64,000 nucleotides of DNA from CAYUPI01 sp964446585 (GTDB taxonomy: Bacteria > Verrucomicrobiota > Verrucomicrobiia > Limisphaerales > UBA8199). This document shows positions 17,724-23,917 of this stretch, one piece after another. The translations under genes and the position numbers were made by a program. How positions within the stretch are numbered: position 1 is the stretch's first letter; the number at the start of each line of letters is the position of its first letter. Where the stretch lies: the NCBI GenBank assembly GCA_964446585.1, contig CAYUPI010000024.1:17125-81124 (forward strand). Direction: 5' to 3'. Under the pieces are notes generated by a model. It had not been told where the DNA came from and ran no database searches. It saw nothing but the letters and a program-made list of their open reading frames with translations.

Positions 17724-18034
17724 AATTCGCGTTCGAGCTTTCGTGTCTTCAGATACATGGACAAAAGAATACTGGCAAAGGCTAATGCCGCGACCGACCC
17801 AGATGCAACGGCGAGCCAGTCAACCTTCTGAAAAGCAGTCCGGTCGCGCCAACGGACGTGAACGAGAGTCCCGGTAAGGAAAATCGTGAGAGGACTACCG
17901 ACCATGAACACAGAGAGCCAAAAACCGGGCACTGACGTGTCGCCGTCGTGCATGAGGAAGACGACCGCGGCAACGATCGAAAGCCCCGCTAAGGGAAGAA
18001 TACCAATGCACAATGCAGACGGAGATGTTTTCAC
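17660..18034 (-). CDS. cassette gene: membrane protein of unknown function
   Basis: A 124-residue protein with three hydrophobic segments (ILPLAGLSIVAAVVFLM, FWLSVFMVGSPLTIFLTGTL and VASGSVAALAFASILLSM). A positively charged loop (HVRWRDRTAFQK) favours a cytosolic position between the second and third. Its last ~20 residues are encoded by the attC arm itself, so the C-terminus is set by the recombination site and need not be functional. The start ATG is 16 bases after the preceding attC core. No family is recognised. Confidence 0.75.
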   Translation of the reverse strand: MKTSPSALCIGILPLAGLSIVAAVVFLMHDGDTSVPGFWLSVFMVGSPLTIFLTGTLVHVRWRDRTAFQKVDWLAVASGSVAALAFASILLSMYLKTRKLERELSNPRSALAARTALCLRIEAC

Positions 18035-18049
18035 GGTTCGCTGGGTGTT

Positions 18050-18142
18050 GCCTAACGATGCTGCGCAGTGGCGCGCCGCCAGTGACGCATGGATGCAAAC
18101 AGGAACGCTATCGCCGCGTCCACTGCCGCAGCCTTGTTATGC
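18050..18142 (-). repeat. attC site following the broken cassette gene
   Basis: The core sites are GCATAAC and GTTAGGC. The arms GCTGCGGCAGTGGACGC and GCTGCGCAGTGGCGC (the latter as reverse complement) pair with single extra G and A bases on one arm. It starts 4 bases after the TGA stop at 18147-18149. Confidence 0.9.
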
Positions 18143-18146
18143 GAGC

Positions 18147-19155
18147 TCATTTCGACTTGGCACCCTCGCGACGAATCGCGATCAGCCTCAGGGTTTCTTC
18201 GTCAAAGTCGCTGAGAGCTTCGTCACTGATGTGGCTCATGGTTTTAATTCGCGCCTCCCGGATGGATCCTTCAGTCTTCTTCCCGCTCCTCGCCTTGATA
18301 GAGGGCACGGGCTTGTCTTTCGGTGTCAATTTATCGCTGCGTGCGGCCAATTTGCGAGCAAAGTCTCGGCTCGCGGCAGGTTTGTCGCCCGCCTTGGCAA
18401 ACCTTGCAATCGCATCATCGGATTCCGCCGTCTGCGCATACCAGAGCAAATATAAGAGGCTCTTTTGCGCCTCTGAATTGGACTCAACTTCGAGGCGTTT
18501 CACCGCTCGATGGAGCCAGTTTTTGGAATCTGTCGGGAACAACATGATGATAAGGCAAAAGTCCTGCCCCAGCGTAAGAGCGTGTTCGGCAATAATCGCC
18601 TTGAACTTTGGGTCCTCGAGGACGTGAAATGCGGCGTCGGTAGTATCCTCGCCCAAAACCGCTAGGCGATGGACCTGGCGCAGGTAGGTCGTTTCGTCAA
18701 CATCCCGCAGGTCACACCGGGCCACCGCCTGCAAGGCGGTGCGTCGATTTTCTGCCGTATCTTCCAACTCGAGCAGCAACATACTGCCATCGTAGAGGAA
18801 GAACTCGGGAACGTCCTTTTGCTTCAGTTGCTCCTTCAGTAGCGGAAGGTAGGTCTTGCGCTCCACTTTCGCCTTCTGCCAAAAGGCGTCGAGGGCTTTC
18901 GACCTCTGCCCTTGTTGTTCCTTGGTCAGCGTATGCGGACTAAAGGAGTACACCGCGAGGATCTCCTCACGGCCCGCCTCGCTACAGCATTTTGCGTTGA
19001 GCTATAGCCTCAAGGTGCATGAAAAAGGCCAGATTTTGTGCAGGATCTGCTAGATTTATCGGCTACAGTTTTATTGAAATCGCTCTAGCTTCTTGCGCCA
19101 AAGCTGGCCCACAACCCCAGACGAATGCCAGCCAGGGGATCAATAGTGATTTCAT
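18147..19155 (-). pseudogene. cassette gene, probably broken: secreted protein of unknown function
   Basis: The main open frame runs from a GTG at 18953 to 18147 (268 residues, helical and charged, no signal peptide). Upstream on the same strand, 49 bases after the attC core at 19204, an ATG at 19155 behind GAGGATTGAGAA opens a clear signal peptide (MKSLLIPWLAFVWGCGPALA). That frame stops at a TAG at 19063-19065. Beyond it the frame continues to a second stop at 18982, where an AAAA run at 18990-18993 would, with one base fewer, join the main frame at KCCSEAGREEILAVYS. The simplest reading is one ~335-residue secreted protein interrupted by a nonsense codon and a frameshift. The 268-residue part could still be translated. 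Confidence 0.6.
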
Positions 19156-19203
19156 TTCTCAATCCTCGAGGAAATCGAGATTCACGCATCGCTTCGGATT
19201 TAT

Positions 19204-19308
19204 CGCATAACGATGAGGATCAGCCGTGACGAGCAGCCCGGGACTGACTCCCAAGCTTAGCAAGAGAATGCTCGCGCTGCTCGTCATCGGCTCCATCCGT
19301 TTGTTAAC
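19204..19308 (-). repeat. attC site following the lipoprotein cassette gene
   Basis: The core sites are GTTAACA (minus-strand 5' end) and GTTATGC. The arms CCGATGACGAGCAG and CCGTGACGAGCAG (the latter as reverse complement) differ by one unpaired A. It is nearly the same in both arms as the attC at 20248-20352 and equal in length (105 bp). The cassette gene stop (19284) lies inside the site. Confidence 0.9.
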
Positions 19309-19838
19309 CCCAAATCCTCAAGAATCTCTTGAAGTTGAATAGTCAGCGGCAGCGGGAAGCCTTGAGGACCCTCGACGAGCATGTATTTGTCACTCCCGAG
19401 TCTAGGCAAACCGCGTAACTGTTCGGGCGACCGAGTCTTGATCTCATTCTTGATGAGCTGGTTGCCAACGGAATAAACATACTCCGACGCATCGTCGAAC
19501 TGGTTGGTCACGTCACCATACGGAAAAGCAACAACTTTGAGCGATGCAACTAGACTGGTTACGCTCAAATCCTTCAAACGAGCCTTGATTTCGTCGAACA
19601 TCGGCTTAGCAACTGCGCTAACTCGTTCATCGCGTGAGATGTTGCAACGAAACGGTCTTTCCTCCCATTTGTCGGTTAGCAGCTCTTGTTGGGCGTGAAC
19701 GATGGCGTTGGAATATTTCCGCAGTCCTTCATCAAGGATGCTTGGTGTCTGCGGAGAACCCCCGGACGCGGCTGTTTTATCAGGAGACCTACTGCACCCG
19801 CAGAGCAGCAGTGCGTAAATGAAGAGGCATGCACGCAT
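19284..19838 (-). CDS. cassette gene: lipoprotein of unknown function
   Basis: A 184-residue protein from the ATG at 19838. The frame extends upstream to 19910, but that part is the attC sequence. The N-terminus MRACLFIYALLLCGCSRSP is a lipoprotein signal with the lipobox LLCGC. The mature part is soluble, with DEIKARLKDL, VVAFPYGDVTNQF and a C-terminal LTIQLQEILEDLGL. No catalytic motif or family is recognised. It is expected on the outer face of the inner membrane or at the outer membrane. Confidence 0.78.
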   Translation of the reverse strand: MRACLFIYALLLCGCSRSPDKTAASGGSPQTPSILDEGLRKYSNAIVHAQQELLTDKWEERPFRCNISRDERVSAVAKPMFDEIKARLKDLSVTSLVASLKVVAFPYGDVTNQFDDASEYVYSVGNQLIKNEIKTRSPEQLRGLPRLGSDKYMLVEGPQGFPLPLTIQLQEILEDLGLTNGWSR

Positions 19839-19840
19839 TT

Positions 19841-19931
19841 GGGTTAACGTGACGCTGAGCGGTGCGCCGCCGAGGACACACCAATACAAACAAAGATGCA
19901 GTCGGCGCATCCGCCCCAGCGAAAGTTAGAC
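19841..19931 (-). repeat. attC site following the gene at 19938-20243
   Basis: The core sites are GTCTAAC and GTTAACC. The arms CGCTGGGGCGGATGCGCCG and CGCTGAGCGGTGCGCCGCCG (the latter as reverse complement) pair imperfectly. It lies 6 bases after the TAG of the upstream cassette and 3 bases before the next ATG. Confidence 0.85.
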
Positions 19932-19937
19932 CGCCGG

Positions 19938-20243
19938 CTACAGGCCAGACATGAGCCAAACAAGTATAATCCCAGCGGCAGCATATGCAGCGGTTCGAGT
20001 TGCGGTTCCGCGCTCACAAAAGATGCTCTGAACCAATGCCCCTAGCAAGAGAGCGGCCGCTGACAGAACGTAGCCAGCGACGACCGCAGAGGCAACGACA
20101 CCAGTGTTGTAACTCGTAGGAACTTGACTGGCGCTGTAAATACCGAAGAGCAGATACACGGGCAGCGCAGTCACCACCCAAGCTTTAAACGGAAAGAGCG
20201 GCAGCGCCAGCCACTCGGAGCTCGTTTTCGGAAATACGTGCAT
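19938..20243 (-). CDS. cassette gene: small membrane protein
   Basis: A 101-residue protein from the ATG at 20243; upstream open codons to 20288 fall inside the attC. Three hydrophobic segments (AWVVTALPVYLLFGIY, VVASAVVAGYVLSAAALLLG and TAAYAAAGIILVWLMSGL) fill most of the chain. No known family or charged active site is seen. The start is 5 bases after the attC core. Confidence 0.75.
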   Translation of the reverse strand: MHVFPKTSSEWLALPLFPFKAWVVTALPVYLLFGIYSASQVPTSYNTGVVASAVVAGYVLSAAALLLGALVQSIFCERGTATRTAAYAAAGIILVWLMSGL

Positions 20244-20247
20244 GCTC

Positions 20248-20352
20248 GGTCTAACGAAGAGGATGAGCCGTGACGAGCAGTGCGTCAACGCGACGTCCTG
20301 AAAAAGGCTGGCGAACCGCGCTGCTCGTCATCGGCTCAATCCATTTGTTGGG
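20248..20352 (-). repeat. attC site following the gene at 20354-20656
   Basis: The core sites are GCCCAAC and GTTAGAC. The arms GAGCCGATGACGAGCAGCGC and GAGCCGTGACGAGCAGTGC (the latter as reverse complement) differ by one unpaired A. It is closely related to the site at 19204-19308. The TGA stop of the cassette gene directly touches it. Confidence 0.9.
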
Positions 20353-20353
20353 C

Positions 20354-20656
20354 TCATCGCAACTTGTGATCCGGAATGCTACATCTCGGAGGCTCACCCA
20401 AGCGACCAAGGGTGTAGCTCCCACCTCTCGGACAACTCGGTACCGCCCTGCCTTCGCGCGTCATGTAACGCCGGATGTCATCCCAAGTCACCGCCTCATT
20501 TGGAGTCCTATGGTGCTCCAGCATATCGAGCCTATACTGGTCCTTCGCCCCCTCTATCATTCGCAGGCGGCCGATGCAGGGGGTGCTTCCGAACGGGTCT
20601 GCTGGCTTACACCCGACGACAGCAAGCGTGAGGAGTGCGACTGTTAAGCATGTCAT
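20354..20656 (-). CDS. cassette gene: lipoprotein with pseudopilin-like C-terminal domain
   Basis: A 100-residue protein from the ATG at 20656; the frame is open to 20779 only because it runs through the attC. The signal MTCLTVALLTLAVVGC ends in a lipobox. The mature part (CIGRLRMIEGAKDQYRLD, TWDDIRRYM, SCPRGGSYTLGRLGEPPRCS) resembles the C-terminal part of small pseudopilin-like proteins common in Verrucomicrobiota. Here it is carried on a lipoprotein anchor instead of a prepilin helix. Function unknown; two cysteine pairs may form disulfides. Confidence 0.78.
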   Translation of the reverse strand: MTCLTVALLTLAVVGCKPADPFGSTPCIGRLRMIEGAKDQYRLDMLEHHRTPNEAVTWDDIRRYMTREGRAVPSCPRGGSYTLGRLGEPPRCSIPDHKLR

Positions 20657-20666
20657 GGCTACAGGA

Positions 20667-20758
20667 GCCCAACGGCCCGGCTCAGGCAGGCCGGGGCGAT
20701 AGTGTTCGATGCTAACAGACGCGCAATCCCGGCCTTGCCTGCAGTCGGTTTGTTCGGC
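20667..20758 (-). repeat. attC site following the gene at 20763-21062
   Basis: The core sites are GCCGAAC and GTTGGGC. The arms GACTGCAGGCAAGGCCGGG and GGCTCAGGCAGGCCGGG (the latter as reverse complement) pair with unpaired bases on one arm. It lies 4 bases after the TGA stop. Confidence 0.85.
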
Positions 20759-20762
20759 GATC

Positions 20763-21062
20763 TCACAGATGGCCTCCAATCATAAATTTGAAATTCGTGA
20801 CCAGCACAACCCCCACAATGATAAAGATCGGAGCCATGACCACACTCAGTAATCCAGCGATCCCAGCCGGATACTCTGACGTTGGCCGTAACGCCCGCCA
20901 GCTCGCGAAGAAGAAGCTCAGAAATACCAGCGGCAGTGAACCAAAGAAGATGTAACTCAGAAACCAAAACAGGCGAATCTTGACCTCAACGACAACAAGC
21001 AAGGCCCACAACAGCACGAACGCAAGAGCCACAAGACTGTTGTATGCGCAGAGACGTTTCAT
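20763..21062 (-). CDS. cassette gene: small membrane protein
   Basis: A 99-residue protein, mostly hydrophobic: residues 8-27 (NSLVALAFVLLWALLVVVEV), 31-53 (LFWFLSYIFFGSLPLVFLSFFF) and 67-92 (IAGLLSVVMAPIFIIVGVVL). A short polar loop WRALRPTSEY separates the second and third. No family is recognised. The start ATG is 3 bases after the attC core at 21066-21072. Confidence 0.75.
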   Translation of the reverse strand: MKRLCAYNSLVALAFVLLWALLVVVEVKIRLFWFLSYIFFGSLPLVFLSFFFASWRALRPTSEYPAGIAGLLSVVMAPIFIIVGVVLVTNFKFMIGGHL

Positions 21063-21065
21063 CTC

Positions 21066-21160
21066 GCCGAACGTTCAGGTCACCGATGGCGGCCCGCCAC
21101 AAACGCCCGAATTGCCAAGCGGCTCGACAGGGCCGCCATTCGGTGAAGCGCCGGTTAGGC
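21066..21160 (-). repeat. attC site following the pseudopilin cassette gene
   Basis: The core sites are GCCTAAC and GTTCGGC. The arms TCACCGAATGGCGGCCC and TCACCGATGGCGGCCC (the latter as reverse complement) match but for one unpaired A. It lies 15 bases after the stop of the pseudopilin gene. Confidence 0.9.
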
Positions 21161-21175
21161 AGCGGATTCGATTCA

Positions 21176-21880
21176 TCACTTGTCACTCCACTCGTAGTCA
21201 TAGCCAGCCGGTGGTTCATAGAAGAACGAACTATTCCCAAAGCCTTTGATGCCGTTCCAATACATTGGGATAAAGCTCGCGTGTCCATCCACAAAGCTCA
21301 TCACGTTCTTCGCATTGTTGAACTCGTACGGTTCGTTGCGTTCGTGAGTGCTCAGGCTGATCGCGCCGGAAATTTCTCCTTGCAAGACAAGCCGTGACGG
21401 CTGGCGCGTCGACGAAAACGGTTTCCCGCCCATTCGTGTGTCGGGTTCATCGGGAGCCAGGCCGTTAAAAAAATAACTCGTGTGATGCGAGAACTCCTGG
21501 CGATAAAAACCTCTTCCGCTTGTTTTTTCCGACATTAAAAGCAAAAGCTCTCTAATCATTGGGTCTTCGCTGTTCCAATCATCTGCTGGACAAGCGAACA
21601 CGGTATCATTTGTTGCTGCCGCACTCCGCGAGAGGTACGGCTGAAGACTGTCTTTGTAAGTAAAGAATATCTCTTCCTTGTTTGTCACGGCCCGGATGGC
21701 ATCAGCGTGATCGTCGGCGTAAATGCGCATCGCAAGATTAATCTGACGCGCGTTGTTGATGCAGGCAGTTTTGCGGGCAGCGCCTTTGGCTTTGGAAAGC
21801 GCGGGCAAGAGCAACGCTGCCAAAATGGCAATGATGGAAATCACGACCAGCAGTTCAATCAATGTGAATCCACGCTTCAT
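21176..21880 (-). CDS. cassette gene: type II-secretion-like pseudopilin
   Basis: A 234-residue protein. The N-terminus MKRGFTLIELLVVISIIAI is a classic prepilin: short basic leader, cleavage after Gly, Phe at +1 and Glu at +5. It is followed by ILAALLLPALSKAKGAARK, the form usual in Planctomycetes/Verrucomicrobia. The C-terminal part includes FACPADDWNS, YFFNGLAP and MSFVDGHASFIPMYW, close to the H-x9-DG-type domain of DUF1559-like pseudopilins. It should be processed by a prepilin peptidase and sit in the inner membrane or a pseudopilus. It is the first cassette at the presumed integrase end, with a GTTAGGC core at 21893-21899. Confidence 0.9.
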   Translation of the reverse strand: MKRGFTLIELLVVISIIAILAALLLPALSKAKGAARKTACINNARQINLAMRIYADDHADAIRAVTNKEEIFFTYKDSLQPYLSRSAAATNDTVFACPADDWNSEDPMIRELLLLMSEKTSGRGFYRQEFSHHTSYFFNGLAPDEPDTRMGGKPFSSTRQPSRLVLQGEISGAISLSTHERNEPYEFNNAKNVMSFVDGHASFIPMYWNGIKGFGNSSFFYEPPAGYDYEWSDK

Positions 21881-22477
21881 CTGATTCGAACGGCCTAACA
21901 GTACAAATGGGACAAATTCACTGCGTTCGTAGGTGTTGCAAAGACAAAAACATGTCCTGGGCCTGCTGTTGGGCGACAGCGGTTCGTGGCAGAAGCAAAT
22001 GCGATAGATTTGTCATTGCATGTTCGGCAGGACGTTGCAGAGACAAAAATCGCGTTGTGCTGATCTTGGCAGAGATGCAAGGCCGGGACAGTATTCATGC
22101 GGGTAACATAGCAGAGTTTTGGGGAAATCTGAAACGTTGAATTGGACGGCAAAACGTGTCGGGTGTTCCGTGTTCGTGTTCCGTGAGGGCTGGAAACTGG
22201 ATGCTAATTGCTGGATACTGGCTCCTGGGTGTCGGGAAAGAAAGTAGGACGGGTAGGACAAATCGGGCGAATCGGACGGGGGGGGACGCAAGGCGAGTGC
22301 GCAGCACGGAATGCGGAGTGGGGAGTGCGGAATGGTAAATGGCCAGATTGCATATTGGGAATTTGAGATTTCAAGGTGGGTTTGAGAGGAGGAAGAGGAA
22401 GTGGCAGAGGCAGACCAAGCGCATGATGATGCTGTGCCTCACTCGACAAGTGTCAATTCCTCTTTTATTTTCGGTTT
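21881..22477. other. noncoding region upstream of the cassette array
   Basis: It starts with the core site GTTAGGC (minus strand, 21893-21899), where an attI or another attC would be expected. A weak partner GCCCAAC lies at 21968-21974, but the arms barely pair. Two near-identical 16-mers, GTTGCAAAGACAAAAA at 21935-21950 and GTTGCAGAGACAAAAA at 22034-22049, are 99 bases apart. Further on are low-complexity G-rich and TGGATACTGG-type repeats. No integrase gene or remnant is recognised in any frame. Confidence 0.5.
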
Positions 22478-22786
22478 GTGGTCGAAACCGCTCAACCTGA
22501 AGCCCGGCCAGAAATCACGAGGGAAAGTGAGGAAAAGTCCAAATCCGGCCTGGAACCTGGTTACCTGGTCATCTGCTGGAATGACCCGGTCAACCTCATG
22601 ACGTACGTCACCCACGTCTTCCAAAGGGTCTTCGGCTGGACCAGAAAGAAGGCCGAATTCCACATGCTCCAGGTCCATGAGCAGGGCAAAAGCGTCCTGA
22701 CGCGCGAAAGCATGGAAAAGGCCGAACACTACGTTCACCAGCTTCAGCGGTATAGCCTCCACGCGACCATGGAGCCCGACCAGTGA
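22478..22786 (+). CDS. clpS: ATP-dependent Clp protease adaptor
   Basis: A 102-residue protein starting at a GTG. The ClpS core runs from WNDPVNLMTYVTHVFQRVFG through KKAEFHMLQVHEQGKSVLT to the C-terminus; the NDPVN/MTYV and HMLQVH elements form the N-degron pocket in known ClpS. It hands proteins with destabilising N-terminal residues to ClpAP in the cytosol. The gene overlaps the next by four bases (GTGA), and aat follows, so this is an N-degron recognition operon. No SD is evident and the first ~28 residues are variable. Confidence 0.95.
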   Translation: MVETAQPEARPEITRESEEKSKSGLEPGYLVICWNDPVNLMTYVTHVFQRVFGWTRKKAEFHMLQVHEQGKSVLTRESMEKAEHYVHQLQRYSLHATMEPDQ

Positions 22787-23235
22787 AGATCGTGCGCGCC
22801 AAGGATCAGTTCACTCTTTTGCTCGGGGGGCGCGAACGACAATTGCTTTTCGAGCTGTTGAAGCGTTATCCATGCATCCCGCCGGCGCACCACCACCGGC
22901 ATCGCTCGACCCGAATTCCGGAAGCCAGCCACCGATTGCTGGATGACTCGCTGGCACAGCAGCGCGCAGCCAACAAAAAACAGTTGCAGCAATGGATGTC
23001 AGACGACAGCCGTTTCGCTCAAACCGAGACCGGCTGCCGGGTCATCCTTTCCGGCGCTGAACTCGAATGGCTAATGCAAGTGCTCAACGACATCCGCGTC
23101 GGGTGCTGGATCCTGCTGGGCGCGCCTGAGGAGAAATTGGAGGCGGCCTTCTTCAACAAGAAGACAGCCCCGGATTTCCTGGCGATGGAAATGGCAGGCC
23201 ACTTTCAAATGCAACTGCTCGAGGCTCTGGAATAG
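22783..23235 (+). CDS. DUF2017-like protein linked to clpS
   Basis: A 150-residue protein with a GTG start overlapping the clpS stop. It is helical, with no transmembrane segment or enzymatic motif; ILSGAELEWLMQVLNDIRV is the most striking stretch. Its position directly after clpS recalls the DUF2017 family, which accompanies clpS in Actinobacteria. I infer a role in the same pathway but see no direct functional evidence. The family assignment rests on context and on the general pattern and is not certain. Confidence 0.65.
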   Translation: MKIVRAKDQFTLLLGGRERQLLFELLKRYPCIPPAHHHRHRSTRIPEASHRLLDDSLAQQRAANKKQLQQWMSDDSRFAQTETGCRVILSGAELEWLMQVLNDIRVGCWILLGAPEEKLEAAFFNKKTAPDFLAMEMAGHFQMQLLEALE

Positions 23236-23260
23236 CCGGAGAAAATGTTGAGGAACCTGC

Positions 23261-23917
23261 ATGAGCATCGCCGTGTTGGATGAATGCTTGCGGTTCCCGG
23301 ACCCGCGGTCCGCCAATCCGGAGGGCCTGGTGGCCATCGGCGGGGATTTGTCCGTGCCGCGGCTGGTGCTGGCCTATCGCTCGGGAATTTTCCCCTGGAC
23401 GGTGGATCCGGTCACCTGGTGGTCGCCCGATCCCCGAGCCATTCTCGAACTCGATCAGCCACATATCTCGCGCAGCCTGGCCCGGGCACTCCGTCACTGT
23501 GGCTTCGAGATCAGCATCGACCGCGCCTTTCGGCAAGTGATGGAAGGCTGCGCGGCGCCCGCGCGTGGACGCCGCAGCACCTGGATCACCCCTGAGTTCA
23601 TCGAAGCCTATACGCACTTACACCAACAGGGACATGCCCACAGCCTCGAGTGCTGGCACGGCGAGCGGCTCGTGGGCGGCATTTACGGCGTGGCTGCCGG
23701 CGGTTTTTTTGCGGGCGAATCCATGTTCCACCGGGTAAGCAATGCTTCCAAGATCGCCTTGTTCCACCTAATCGAACACCTCCGCCATCGCGGCTTTGCC
23801 TTGTTCGACGTTCAGATGCTCACGCCGGTCACAGCGCAAATGGGAGGAAAGACCATCCGGCGCGGCGAGTACCTCTCACGGCTGGCTGAAGCGGCTGAAA
23901 TGGGCTGCCAATTCTAA
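23261..23917 (+). CDS. aat: leucyl/phenylalanyl-tRNA-protein transferase
   Basis: A 218-residue protein of usual length. Diagnostic stretches are FPDPRSANPEGLVAIGGDLS, YRSGIFPW, WWSPDPRAI, WITPEFIEAY, HAHSLECW, GGIYGVAAGGFFAGESMF and FDVQMLTPVTAQMGG. It moves Leu or Phe from aminoacyl-tRNA onto N-terminal Lys or Arg, making N-degrons that ClpS recognises. Placement 25 bases after the clpS pair makes a functional operon. Its stop overlaps the stop of the convergent minus-strand gene by four bases. Confidence 0.97.
   Translation: MSIAVLDECLRFPDPRSANPEGLVAIGGDLSVPRLVLAYRSGIFPWTVDPVTWWSPDPRAILELDQPHISRSLARALRHCGFEISIDRAFRQVMEGCAAPARGRRSTWITPEFIEAYTHLHQQGHAHSLECWHGERLVGGIYGVAAGGFFAGESMFHRVSNASKIALFHLIEHLRHRGFALFDVQMLTPVTAQMGGKTIRRGEYLSRLAEAAEMGCQF

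Larger units (their letters stand above)
16650..21899 (-). mobile_element. integron gene-cassette array lacking an integrase (CALIN-type)
   Basis: Nine short genes all read on the minus strand. After eight of them comes an imperfect inverted repeat of 90-105 bp bounded by RYYYAAC and GTTRRRY-type core sites, with extra unpaired bases on one arm only. These are the defining features of attC sites. Start codons follow the preceding core site by only a few to about 50 bases, and several stop codons lie inside or next to the next attC, as in cassettes. The sites differ in sequence but keep the same fold. No tyrosine recombinase gene is found here or in the flanks. By orientation the integrase end would be near 21900. 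Confidence 0.88.

Noticed and set aside
19063..19065. TAG in the cassette gene considered as pyrrolysine or programmed readthrough
   Set aside because: No pyrrolysine genes or stimulatory structure are seen, and a frameshift follows, so plain decay is simpler.
21895..22338. Small open frames before the cassette array considered as a possible integrase remnant
   Set aside because: None shows the tyrosine recombinase R-H-R-Y pattern or the IntI patch, and they consist of low-complexity repeat sequence.
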